From assembly GCA_018971905.1 (NCBI GenBank), contig JAGWZS010000144.1, positions 1 through 5,059 on the forward strand: a DNA stretch of 5,059 bases, in the 5' to 3' direction. Below, piece by piece: positions 1 through 5,059 of the stretch. This stretch comes from Rhodospirillales bacterium. Its GTDB lineage: Bacteria; Pseudomonadota; Alphaproteobacteria; Acetobacterales; Acetobacteraceae. The translations under genes and the position numbers were made by a program. Below the pieces are notes generated by a model. The model did no database searches, was not told the origin of the DNA, and saw nothing but the letters and a program-made list of their open reading frames with translations. How positions within the stretch are numbered: the stretch's first letter is position 1; each line of letters opens with the position of its first letter.

Positions 1-1464
1 GCCACCAAGCAGGGCCCGGCACTGAAGGCCGATTACCGCGAAGCGTTCAACCACGGCATATTGGATGTGAAACTGTCCGGCGGGCGGGACCGTGGCGAGT
101 TCGGCGATTCGGTTTTCGCCAACGGCACCTTCGATCTCAACAACGCCTGGCGCACCGGTTTTTCGTTCAACCGCGCCTCCAACCCGCAATATCTGGATGA
201 TTTCAGCGTTCTGCCGAACGCCTCCTATCTGGAGAGCAATGTCTATCTGGAAGGCTTCGGCAGCGGGTCTTACGCCCGGGTGGACGCGGAGACCTTCCAG
301 GGCCTCGTCGCTTCGGTCAATCAGAGCGAGTTGCCGATTGTCGCCCCATATGGGCAGTATCATTTCGTCTCCCGGCCGGATGCCTGGGGCGGCACTTTCC
401 GAATGGATATGAATGCCTTCAACGTGATGCGCGATGTTGGCACCAACACCAGGCGTATCGCCTTTATTCCGTCTTATTCACTGCCCTTCATGCTGCCGGA
501 AGGTATTGTGGGCACCGCGCGGCTGAAGCTCGATGCCGCCTATTATAATGCGGACAAGCTGAACCAGCAGCCCAATTTCAGCACCACCCAGCAGGCCAGT
601 ATCGCCCGCGCCCAGCCCTACGGGGCGGTGATGCTGCGCTGGCCCTTTATCCGCCCCACTCAGCATTGGGGCAGCCAGCTGATTGAGCCGATTGTCCAGC
701 TCGTTGCCTCGCCGGTTACCGGCATCTCGGACAATGCCAAGATCCCGAACGAGGACAGCCTGGACCTTGAATTCTCCGACGCCAATTTGTTCAGCCTCAA
801 CCGCTACCCCGGCATCGACCGGCTGGAGGGTGGCTCACGCGTGGATTACGCCCTGCACGCGGCCTGGTATCTGCCCGGCGGGATGATTCTGGATGGGCTG
901 ATCGGCCAGTCCTACCGGTTTCATAAGGATTTCGTTTATCTGCCGGGATCGGGGCTTGAGGATAATGTTTCAGACATTGTGACCCGCGCGGTTGTGGCCC
1001 CCACGCCGTGGTTCAACATCTCCTACCGGGGGCGGCTCTCGCATTATTCCCTCGGTAACCGGATGACGGATGTAACCGCGAATTTCGGCAACAGCCGGCT
1101 CGCGGTCTCAGGTGGCTATCTCTACACCAACACCAACCCCTACGCGCTCTACGACAACCTCACCCTCGGCCAGTCGCCCAATCTCAACCCGCCGCCGCAG
1201 TATTTTCAGCCGCGCCAGGAAGCCACGCTTGATCTTGCCACCACTGACGGGCCATGGAGCTTCTCTGGCGGCGGCCAGCGGAACCTGAAAACCGGGAAGC
1301 TTGACGAGGTGAACGCATCAGCCGGCTGGCAGAACGATTGCTTCGGCGTCAGCCTGATCTATTACAAGCGCTTCACGTCATTCAATCTGGACAATGGCAG
1401 CACGCTGGTGCTTCTGCAGTTCAACTTCAAAACCCTCGGAACCGTCGGATTTAACGCCCTATGA
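1..1464 (+). CDS. lptD: LPS-assembly outer-membrane protein LptD, C-terminal barrel part (5' truncated)
   Basis: LptD forms, with the lipoprotein LptE, the outer-membrane translocon that inserts lipopolysaccharide into the outer leaflet. The frame is open from base 1, so the gene starts outside the window; 487 residues are visible. They correspond to the LptD C-terminal barrel domain; the signal peptide and the N-terminal periplasmic beta-jellyroll lie upstream. Family marks seen are the early TKQGP...YR segment (bases 4-39), the IPNEDS motif (742-759), the NLFS.NRYPG.DR.EGG.R block (784-840) and the C-terminal NDCFG segment (1333-1347) followed by the closing strands. Aromatic and amphipathic alternation is typical of a barrel. 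The only cysteine in the visible part is at 1339-1341. The TTG at 61 is internal, not a start. The stop overlaps the surA start, implying translational coupling. The identification is firm; the full length is unknown. Confidence 0.95.
   Translation, partial: ATKQGPALKADYREAFNHGILDVKLSGGRDRGEFGDSVFANGTFDLNNAWRTGFSFNRASNPQYLDDFSVLPNASYLESNVYLEGFGSGSYARVDAETFQGLVASVNQSELPIVAPYGQYHFVSRPDAWGGTFRMDMNAFNVMRDVGTNTRRIAFIPSYSLPFMLPEGIVGTARLKLDAAYYNADKLNQQPNFSTTQQASIARAQPYGAVMLRWPFIRPTQHWGSQLIEPIVQLVASPVTGISDNAKIPNEDSLDLEFSDANLFSLNRYPGIDRLEGGSRVDYALHAAWYLPGGMILDGLIGQSYRFHKDFVYLPGSGLEDNVSDIVTRAVVAPTPWFNISYRGRLSHYSLGNRMTDVTANFGNSRLAVSGGYLYTNTNPYALYDNLTLGQSPNLNPPPQYFQPRQEATLDLATTDGPWSFSGGGQRNLKTGKLDEVNASAGWQNDCFGVSLIYYKRFTSFNLDNGSTLVLLQFNFKTLGTVGFNAL
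1461..1464 (+). promoter_or_regulatory. ATGA stop-start overlap coupling lptD and surA
   Basis: The surA ATG (1461-1463) shares bases with the lptD TGA (1462-1464). The 20 bases before it carry no good Shine-Dalgarno sequence; the nearest purine stretch is only CGGAT at 1446-1450. This supports re-initiation by ribosomes finishing lptD rather than independent initiation, and argues that both genes share one transcript. The start is further supported because it gives a well-formed signal peptide. Confidence 0.7.
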
Positions 1465-2756
1465 AATTCCTGCTCCGCGCTGCTCTTCTTGCCACGGTTT
1501 GCGCCGCCCCCGCCCTGGCGCAAAGCGCCGCCCCGGCGCCAGCCGCCATGCAGGCGCCGGATTCCGCCGGGATGGCGGCGGTGGTCAATGGTCAGGTCAT
1601 CACAACCCAGGACGTGGCGGCGCGCGCGCGGCTGCTGGCGGTCTCTCTTGGTATGCAGCCCACGCCGGATGTGATTCAGCGGCTGTTCCCGCAAGTGACC
1701 AAGCAGCTCATCGACGAAACCCTGCAGCAGCAGGAGATCGACAAGCTCGGCGTTAACGTTTCCATGCAGGATGTGGCTGACGCGCTTTCGCATATCGAGC
1801 AAAACAACGGCCTGCCCGCCGGGGGGCTGCAAGCCAAGCTGCAAGCCGCCGGCGTGCCGTACGCCACTCTGCTAGCCCAAATCCGCACCGGCATTGGCTG
1901 GCAGGAGGTGTTGCACAAGGTGCTGGGGCCAGGGCTGGTGCCCACGCCGGGCGACCTTGCGGCGCAGAAGGCGGCGCTGAAAGCCAGCCTCGGCGCCACG
2001 CAGTATCATCTGGCGGAGATCTTCATCCCGGTTACCGACCCGAGCGATGAAACCCCGGCGTTGAATTTCGCCAACACCGTTATTGCCCAGCTTCGCCAGG
2101 GCGCGCCTTTCCCTATTGTGGCGGCGCAGTTTTCGCAGGCGCAAACCGCGCTCTCCGGCGGTGACCTCGGCTTCGTGCAGCTCAGCCAGCTGGACCCGGC
2201 GGTGGCCGCCACGGTGAAGCAAATGCCGGTGGGGGCCATTTCCAACCCCATCCGGGTGCCGGGCGGGTACGATATCGTACAGTTGCTGGACGAGCATGAC
2301 ATTGGCAACCAGATGCAGACCATTCTGGATATCCGCCAGGCGTATGGCCAATATCCGCAGCCGGTGACGGGCGGGCAGCTCGGCCCGGTGCAGATCAATT
2401 TCATCACCCAGTTCATGGCCAAGGCCCAGAAGGCCACAAGCTGTGATGACGTGCAGGCGCTGGATGCCGCTTATGGCAATATTCAGCCGGCCGACCCTGG
2501 GCCGGTGAATCTTGCCACCGTTACCCCGCCTGCCTTCCAGCAGGTGCTGGCCAATCTGCCGCTCAACACGCTCAGCCGCCCGCTGGTGCAGGCCGCGGGT
2601 GTTTCGGTGGTGATGATCTGCTCGCGCAGCCAGGAAAAGGCGCAGCTGCCGCCGGATGACCAGATCGCCAACATGATTATCGACCGGCGCGTGCAGCTTG
2701 AATCCGAGCAGATGATGGACCAGCTCCGCCATCGCTCGGTTATTTTGCAGAATTAG
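1461..2756 (+). CDS. surA: Periplasmic chaperone / peptidyl-prolyl isomerase SurA
   Basis: SurA binds unfolded outer-membrane proteins in the periplasm and delivers them to the BAM complex; LptD is a known client in E. coli. The 431 residues are close to the usual length (E. coli SurA is 428). Residues 1-20 form a Sec signal peptide (charged start, hydrophobic core, ALA-Q cleavage site). An Ala/Pro-rich linker follows, then a SurA N-terminal domain at about 35-160, beginning with the typical VVNG..IT..D segment. A parvulin domain at about 180-279 carries the GGDLGFV motif (233-239) and the closing VPGGYDIVQLL strand. Residues about 285-390 look like a second parvulin fold that has lost the GGDLG motif, and a C-terminal helix follows (about 398-425). 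The mature protein has just two cysteines, C328 and C387, both in this degenerate domain. Isomerase activity is not proven by the sequence; chaperone function is the safer call. Confidence 0.93.
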   Translation: MKFLLRAALLATVCAAPALAQSAAPAPAAMQAPDSAGMAAVVNGQVITTQDVAARARLLAVSLGMQPTPDVIQRLFPQVTKQLIDETLQQQEIDKLGVNVSMQDVADALSHIEQNNGLPAGGLQAKLQAAGVPYATLLAQIRTGIGWQEVLHKVLGPGLVPTPGDLAAQKAALKASLGATQYHLAEIFIPVTDPSDETPALNFANTVIAQLRQGAPFPIVAAQFSQAQTALSGGDLGFVQLSQLDPAVAATVKQMPVGAISNPIRVPGGYDIVQLLDEHDIGNQMQTILDIRQAYGQYPQPVTGGQLGPVQINFITQFMAKAQKATSCDDVQALDAAYGNIQPADPGPVNLATVTPPAFQQVLANLPLNTLSRPLVQAAGVSVVMICSRSQEKAQLPPDDQIANMIIDRRVQLESEQMMDQLRHRSVILQN

Positions 2757-2760
2757 CCGC

Positions 2761-3339
2761 ATGCTGCGCCGCCTTTACAACCACACGCTGGAATTAAGCA
2801 CCCGGCCTTGGGCGCCGCTCTGGCTGTTTCTGGTGGCGATGGCGGAGGCCAGCGTCTTCCCGCTGCCGCCAGATGTGCTGCTGATTCCCATGGCGCTGGC
2901 CGCGCCGCGCCGCGCCCTGCTGTTTGCGCTGATCGCGACACTGGGCAGCGTGCTGGGCGGGGCCATCGGCTACGGCATCGGCTATGGGCTGTTCGTCAAA
3001 CTGGCGCAGCCGATCATCCATTTTTACCATTACGATGCCGCCTTCGCGGCGTTTCAGCATAAATTCGCGGAATACGGCGCGGCCATTATTCTCATCAAGG
3101 GGCTTACGCCGATCCCTTATAAAATCGTTACCATCGCGGCGGGGGCGGCCGGGTTCAATTTCTGGGCGTTCATGGGGCTCAGCTTCATCACCCGTGGCGC
3201 GCGGTTTTTGTTGGAAGCTGTGCTGCTGCGCTTTTTTGGCGAACCGGCGCGGGATTTCATCGACCGCCGCCTGGGGCTGGTTACCGGAGTGTTCGCCCTG
3301 CTGCTGGTGGGCGGGTTCTTAATCCTTAAATTCGCCTGA
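2761..3339 (+). CDS. YqaA-type DedA-family inner-membrane protein
   Basis: This 192-residue protein belongs to the DedA/VTT (SNARE-associated) superfamily, YqaA branch (COG1238). Visible marks are E29 followed by FPLPPD (33-38), a Gly-rich segment with GYGIGYG (70-76), the KGLTPIPYK motif (113-121) and the RGARF motif (145-149). Hydrophobic stretches at about 18-32, 39-47, 53-77, 106-116, 122-142 and 173-191 suggest re-entrant and membrane-spanning helices. No signal peptide is apparent. Some DedA relatives recycle undecaprenyl phosphate or support membrane homeostasis; the substrate of the YqaA branch is not established, so I give no reaction. Four bases separate it from surA and it lacks a clear ribosome binding site, so it is probably translated from the lptD-surA transcript. 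The MLRRLYNHTLEL start fits the family N-terminus. In many Alphaproteobacteria pdxA and rsmA occupy this place. Confidence 0.88.
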   Translation: MLRRLYNHTLELSTRPWAPLWLFLVAMAEASVFPLPPDVLLIPMALAAPRRALLFALIATLGSVLGGAIGYGIGYGLFVKLAQPIIHFYHYDAAFAAFQHKFAEYGAAIILIKGLTPIPYKIVTIAAGAAGFNFWAFMGLSFITRGARFLLEAVLLRFFGEPARDFIDRRLGLVTGVFALLLVGGFLILKFA

Positions 3340-3364
3340 CAGGATCGTAATCCTAAATTCGTCT
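3320..3364 (+). repeat. Imperfect direct repeat across the end of the DedA gene
   Basis: The copy at 3320-3337 (TAATCCTTAAATTCGCCT) recurs at 3348-3364 (TAATCCTAAATTCGTCT) with one missing T and one C/T change, a 28-base offset. The first copy encodes the last residues of the membrane protein and runs into its stop codon; the second is intergenic. It may be a local duplication or chance in an AT-rich patch. No function is evident. Confidence 0.5.
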
Positions 3365-3371
3365 CGTTTTT
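3341..3371 (+). terminator. Weak hairpin plus T-run after the lptD-surA-dedA operon
   Basis: AGGAT (3341-3345) and ATCCT (3350-3354) are perfect inverted arms around a CGTA loop, starting one base after the stop codon. A run of five T lies at 3367-3371. The stem is only 5 bp, is AT-containing, and stands 12 bases from the T-run, so this is not a canonical intrinsic terminator. It is the only terminator-like element between the operon and the next gene; read-through or Rho-dependent ending is equally possible. Confidence 0.2.
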
Positions 3372-3440
3372 CAACACTTCCCCTGCCATATCCTGAAAAT
3401 TGTTGAAATTCCAACAATTGCATAATTCCGGCTCAACAAT
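3372..3440 (+). repeat. Repeated CAACA half-sites around the inverted repeat
   Basis: CAACACT at 3372-3378, CAACAAT at 3412-3418 (the right arm of the inverted repeat) and CAACAAT at 3434-3440 lie on the same strand; the inverted form ATTGTTG is at 3399-3405. The start-to-start distances are 40 and 22 bases, close to whole helical turns. This is what an array of operator half-sites bound on one DNA face would look like. The words are short and some may be chance. Confidence 0.35.
3398..3419. promoter_or_regulatory. 22-bp inverted repeat, candidate DeoR-type operator
   Basis: AATTGTTG (3398-3405) and CAACAATT (3412-3419) are perfect inverted arms of 8 bp around the spacer AAATTC. The centre lies about 64 bases before the DeoR-family start codon. 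The dyad is a plausible site for a dimeric helix-turn-helix protein, and DeoR-family genes often regulate themselves. The arms hold few G/C pairs and no T-run follows, which argues against a terminator. That the regulator binds here is inference. Confidence 0.5.
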
Positions 3441-3446
3441 CATACT
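3418..3446 (+). promoter_or_regulatory. Candidate promoter of the DeoR-family gene
   Basis: TTGCAT (3418-3423) and CATACT (3441-3446) are spaced by 17 bases and could act as weak -35 and -10 boxes; transcription would start near 3453, about 20 bases before the ATG. The -35 matches the sigma-70 consensus only in TTG and the -10 in four of six. The -35 overlaps the right arm of the inverted repeat, and the last CAACAAT half-site abuts the -10, so a bound protein would block it. Several other placements are possible. Confidence 0.25.
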
Positions 3447-3463
3447 CGCCTTCAATCTAGGCG

Positions 3464-3469
3464 GGTGGA
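3464..3469 (+). promoter_or_regulatory. Purine-rich ribosome binding site of the DeoR-family gene
   Basis: GGTGGA lies three bases before the ATG at 3473, inside the G-rich stretch 3461-3472. The spacing is short, but the start is the only sensible one: it gives the usual short charged lead before the helix-turn-helix domain, and the upstream GTG at 3465 is in another frame. Confidence 0.4.
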
Positions 3470-3472
3470 CGG

Positions 3473-4237
3473 ATGAAGCAGGAGAAACGGGAACGGCACG
3501 CGAAGATACTCGCCACGCTTAACGCTGCTTCAAGCGTAAGAGTTGCCGAACTCGCCTATCAGCTCGGTGTTTCCACAGAGACCATCCGTAGGGATTTTGA
3601 CGAGATGACCCGCGCCGGACAGCTCAGCCGCACTTATGGCGGCGCGGTGCGGGCGCTGAGCGCCGAACCCCATGCCCAGGCGCAGCCACGGGGGCTGTTG
3701 CTGGCTGAGCGCCAGCGCATTGCCAAAGCCACGGTGGATGCGGTGGCCGACGCGCGGATATTGCTGATTGGCAGCGGCGAAACGGCTGTGCATGTGGCCC
3801 GGCAAATCGCGCTCCGGATGAAGGATATTACAGTCGTTACCCATTCCTTCGCGGTGGCGGCGGCCGTTGGGGAGAATCACCGGATCGAGGTGATGATGAT
3901 CCCTGGCCGGTACCATCCGGCCAAGGCCAGCACCACCGGCGGGCACGCCATCGTGTTCCTGCAAAGCCTGTACGCAGATTGCGTGATTTTGGGCGCCAGC
4001 GGCCTGACCGGCGATGGGCCAAGCCATGCCCTGCCCGAGATAGCGGCCGTGAACACGGCCATGCTGAACCGCGCGGCGCGTTGCCTGGTCGTCGCGGACC
4101 AGAGCAAATTCGACCAGCCGTTCTCCACGCGCTTTGCGGATTGGCCGCAGGTGAGCACGCTGGTAACAGATGCGCCGCCCCCCGCCGGTTTGCGCAAAAC
4201 GCTTGAGACCAACCGCGTGAAACTGCTGGTGGCGTAG
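3473..4237 (+). CDS. DeoR/GlpR-family transcriptional regulator
   Basis: DeoR-family proteins are cytoplasmic DNA-binding regulators, mostly repressors of sugar or polyol use, that release DNA on binding a phosphorylated sugar. The 254 residues match the usual length of about 250. The N-terminal winged helix-turn-helix covers about 5-60, with the hallmark LGVSTETIRRD (31-41) and RTYGGAV (53-59). The sensor domain spans about 78-235, with the family motifs PGRY (144-147), GLTGDG (177-182), ADQSKF (208-213) and LVTD (230-233). The strand that usually reads D.GTT is GSGET here (100-104), and the usual TNS triplet is THS (123-125), so the ligand may be unusual. No transporter, kinase or dehydrogenase gene is adjacent, so the regulated pathway cannot be named. 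It stands alone after a 133-base gap carrying likely operator repeats, and converges on the next gene with no gap. Confidence 0.92.
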   Translation: MKQEKRERHAKILATLNAASSVRVAELAYQLGVSTETIRRDFDEMTRAGQLSRTYGGAVRALSAEPHAQAQPRGLLLAERQRIAKATVDAVADARILLIGSGETAVHVARQIALRMKDITVVTHSFAVAAAVGENHRIEVMMIPGRYHPAKASTTGGHAIVFLQSLYADCVILGASGLTGDGPSHALPEIAAVNTAMLNRAARCLVVADQSKFDQPFSTRFADWPQVSTLVTDAPPPAGLRKTLETNRVKLLVA

Positions 4238-5059
4238 TTACACCATTGCCTCCAGCGCCTCGGCGGCGTCCAGCCAGGCCAGTTCGGCGGTTTCGATCTC
4301 GTTTTTCAAGACACCCAGACGCAGCGTGATCTTGGTTAGCTCCGCCGCCTTGGCAGGGGTGTAAATCCTCTCATCCGTCAGTTTCGCCTCCAGCAGCTCC
4401 TTCTCGGCGGTTAGCTTGTTCAGAGCGGCCTCAGCCGCCCTGGCCGCCTTTTGCAACGGCGCCAGCCTGGCGCGGTTTTCAGCGCGGGCGGCCTTGTCGT
4501 TTTTCTTCTCTTCGGGCTTTTTCGCGCTGGCTGGCGCGGCGCGCTCGCTCATGCTGGCGGCATAAGCGGCCAGATCGCCCTCAAACGGGGTGGCCTTGCC
4601 GCCCGCCACCAGCACCAGCCGGTCCGCCGCCAGTTCCACCAGATACGGGTCGTGGGAAATCAGTACCACCGCGCCCTCGAAATCCGTCAGCGCCTTGATC
4701 AGCGCGTCCCGCGCGTCGATGTCCAGATGGTTTGTCGGCTCGTCGAGAATCAGCAGATGTGGGGCATCGCGCGTGGCCAACGCCAGCAGCAGCCGGGCTT
4801 TTTCCCCGCCGGACATCTGCCCAACCGGCGTATTCACCCTGTCCGCATCCAGCCCGAAGCGTGCCGCCTGGGCGCGCAGTTGGGCGGGCAAAGCTTGCGG
4901 CAGCGCCCGGGCCAGATGGTCATAGGGTGTGTCGCTCAGCACCAGGTCATCCTCCTGATGCTGGGCGAAATACCCCACCCTTAAGCCCTTCACCCGGAAC
5001 TCCCGCCCGCGCAGGGCCGCAAGCCTTCCTGCCAGCAGCTTCGCCAGGGTGGATTTGCC
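4238..5059 (-). CDS. yheS: ABC-F family ATPase, YheS-like, C-terminal part (5' truncated)
   Basis: ABC-F proteins are soluble twin-ATPase factors that act at the ribosomal E site rather than in transport. The frame stays open to the window edge, so the first ATPase domain and interdomain linker lie outside; 273 residues are visible. The edge falls in Walker A of the second domain: residues 1-5 are GKSTL. Then follow the Q-loop region GYFAQHQ (29-35), signature SGGEKAR (83-89), Walker B with LDEPTNHLD (105-113) and the H-loop SHD (135-137, H136). All catalytic motifs are intact. A charged Ala/Lys/Glu-rich linker (about 172-195) leads to a coiled-coil C-terminal domain (about 195-273). The FAQHQ segment and the AELAWLDAAEALEAM ending resemble E. 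coli YheS more than Uup or EttA. The GTG at 4993-4991 is internal. The symbol is by resemblance; precise cellular role is not established. Confidence 0.92.
   Translation of the reverse strand, partial: GKSTLAKLLAGRLAALRGREFRVKGLRVGYFAQHQEDDLVLSDTPYDHLARALPQALPAQLRAQAARFGLDADRVNTPVGQMSGGEKARLLLALATRDAPHLLILDEPTNHLDIDARDALIKALTDFEGAVVLISHDPYLVELAADRLVLVAGGKATPFEGDLAAYAASMSERAAPASAKKPEEKKNDKAARAENRARLAPLQKAARAAEAALNKLTAEKELLEAKLTDERIYTPAKAAELTKITLRLGVLKNEIETAELAWLDAAEALEAMV

Noticed and set aside
61..63. TTG as a possible start of a shorter LptD protein
   Set aside because: The reading frame continues upstream to base 1 with LptD-like residues, so the codon is an internal leucine.
2267..2280. 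Perfect 14-bp palindrome GTACGATATCGTAC inside surA
   Set aside because: It encodes the conserved closing strand of the parvulin domain, and one such palindrome by chance in 5 kb is not surprising. No second copy was seen.
1872..2762. Long open frame of 296 codons on the minus strand opposite surA
   Set aside because: It is antisense to a clearly real gene, its translation is rich in His, Arg and Leu with no domain resemblance, and long antisense frames are common opposite GC-rich genes.
3340..3472. Possible small gene, riboswitch or RNA gene in the intergenic gap
   Set aside because: No convincing start, ribosome binding site and frame were seen, and the only structures are a short hairpin and the operator-like dyad.
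3904..3923. Inverted repeat TGGCCGG / CCGGCCA with a 6-base spacer in the DeoR-family gene
   Set aside because: It lies within the conserved PGRY coding segment in GC-rich sequence, with no T-run after it and no gene boundary nearby; codon content explains it.
4045..4060. Inverted repeat GGCCGTG / CACGGCC with a 2-base spacer
   Set aside because: It is inside the coding region of the sensor domain, the two-base loop is too tight for an RNA hairpin, and similar GC-rich repeats are expected by chance.
4451..4984. Open frame of 177 codons on the plus strand opposite the ABC-F gene
   Set aside because: The opposite strand encodes all the ABC-F catalytic motifs; this frame is Gln/Arg-rich without recognisable features and is a shadow.
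4991..4993. GTG as a start for a short single-domain ATPase
   Set aside because: The frame upstream continues to the window edge and contains the GKST of Walker A, so this is an internal valine of a longer ABC-F protein.

Overview
The window comes from a GC-rich Gram-negative bacterium, most likely an alphaproteobacterium. The grounds are the outer-membrane LPS export gene lptD directly followed by surA, an alphaproteobacterial style of SurA (one recognisable parvulin domain plus a degenerate second one), and GC-heavy third codon positions. A family such as Acetobacteraceae is possible but cannot be fixed from this sequence.

Layout. Positions 1-1464 (+) hold the C-terminal barrel part of LptD, cut by the left window edge. 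Its stop overlaps the start of surA (1461-2756, +) in an ATGA junction. Four bases after surA begins a YqaA/DedA-family membrane protein (2761-3339, +). These three genes look like one envelope-biogenesis operon. A 133-bp, comparatively AT-rich gap (3340-3472) follows. It holds an imperfect direct repeat, a small hairpin, a 22-bp inverted repeat that looks like an operator, extra CAACA half-sites and a weak candidate promoter. Then comes a DeoR/GlpR-family regulator (3473-4237, +). Its stop codon abuts, with no gap, the stop codon of a convergent ABC-F ATPase of the YheS type (4238-5059, -), which is cut by the right edge exactly at the Walker A motif of its second ATPase domain.

How the parts fit. 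SurA is the periplasmic chaperone that escorts outer-membrane barrels, LptD among them, to the BAM complex, so coupling lptD to surA makes functional sense. The DedA-type protein is probably a lipid carrier or transporter of the inner membrane and would fit the same envelope theme, though its exact job is unknown. The DeoR regulator has no sugar-metabolism gene beside it here, and its gene probably controls itself through the repeats upstream. The ABC-F gene is an unrelated housekeeping translation factor.

No mobile element, CRISPR array, RNA gene or clearly new system was found. The region is mostly ordinary. The best leads are the membrane protein placed after surA where pdxA-rsmA is often found, the operator array before the DeoR gene, and the altered effector-site motif of that regulator.
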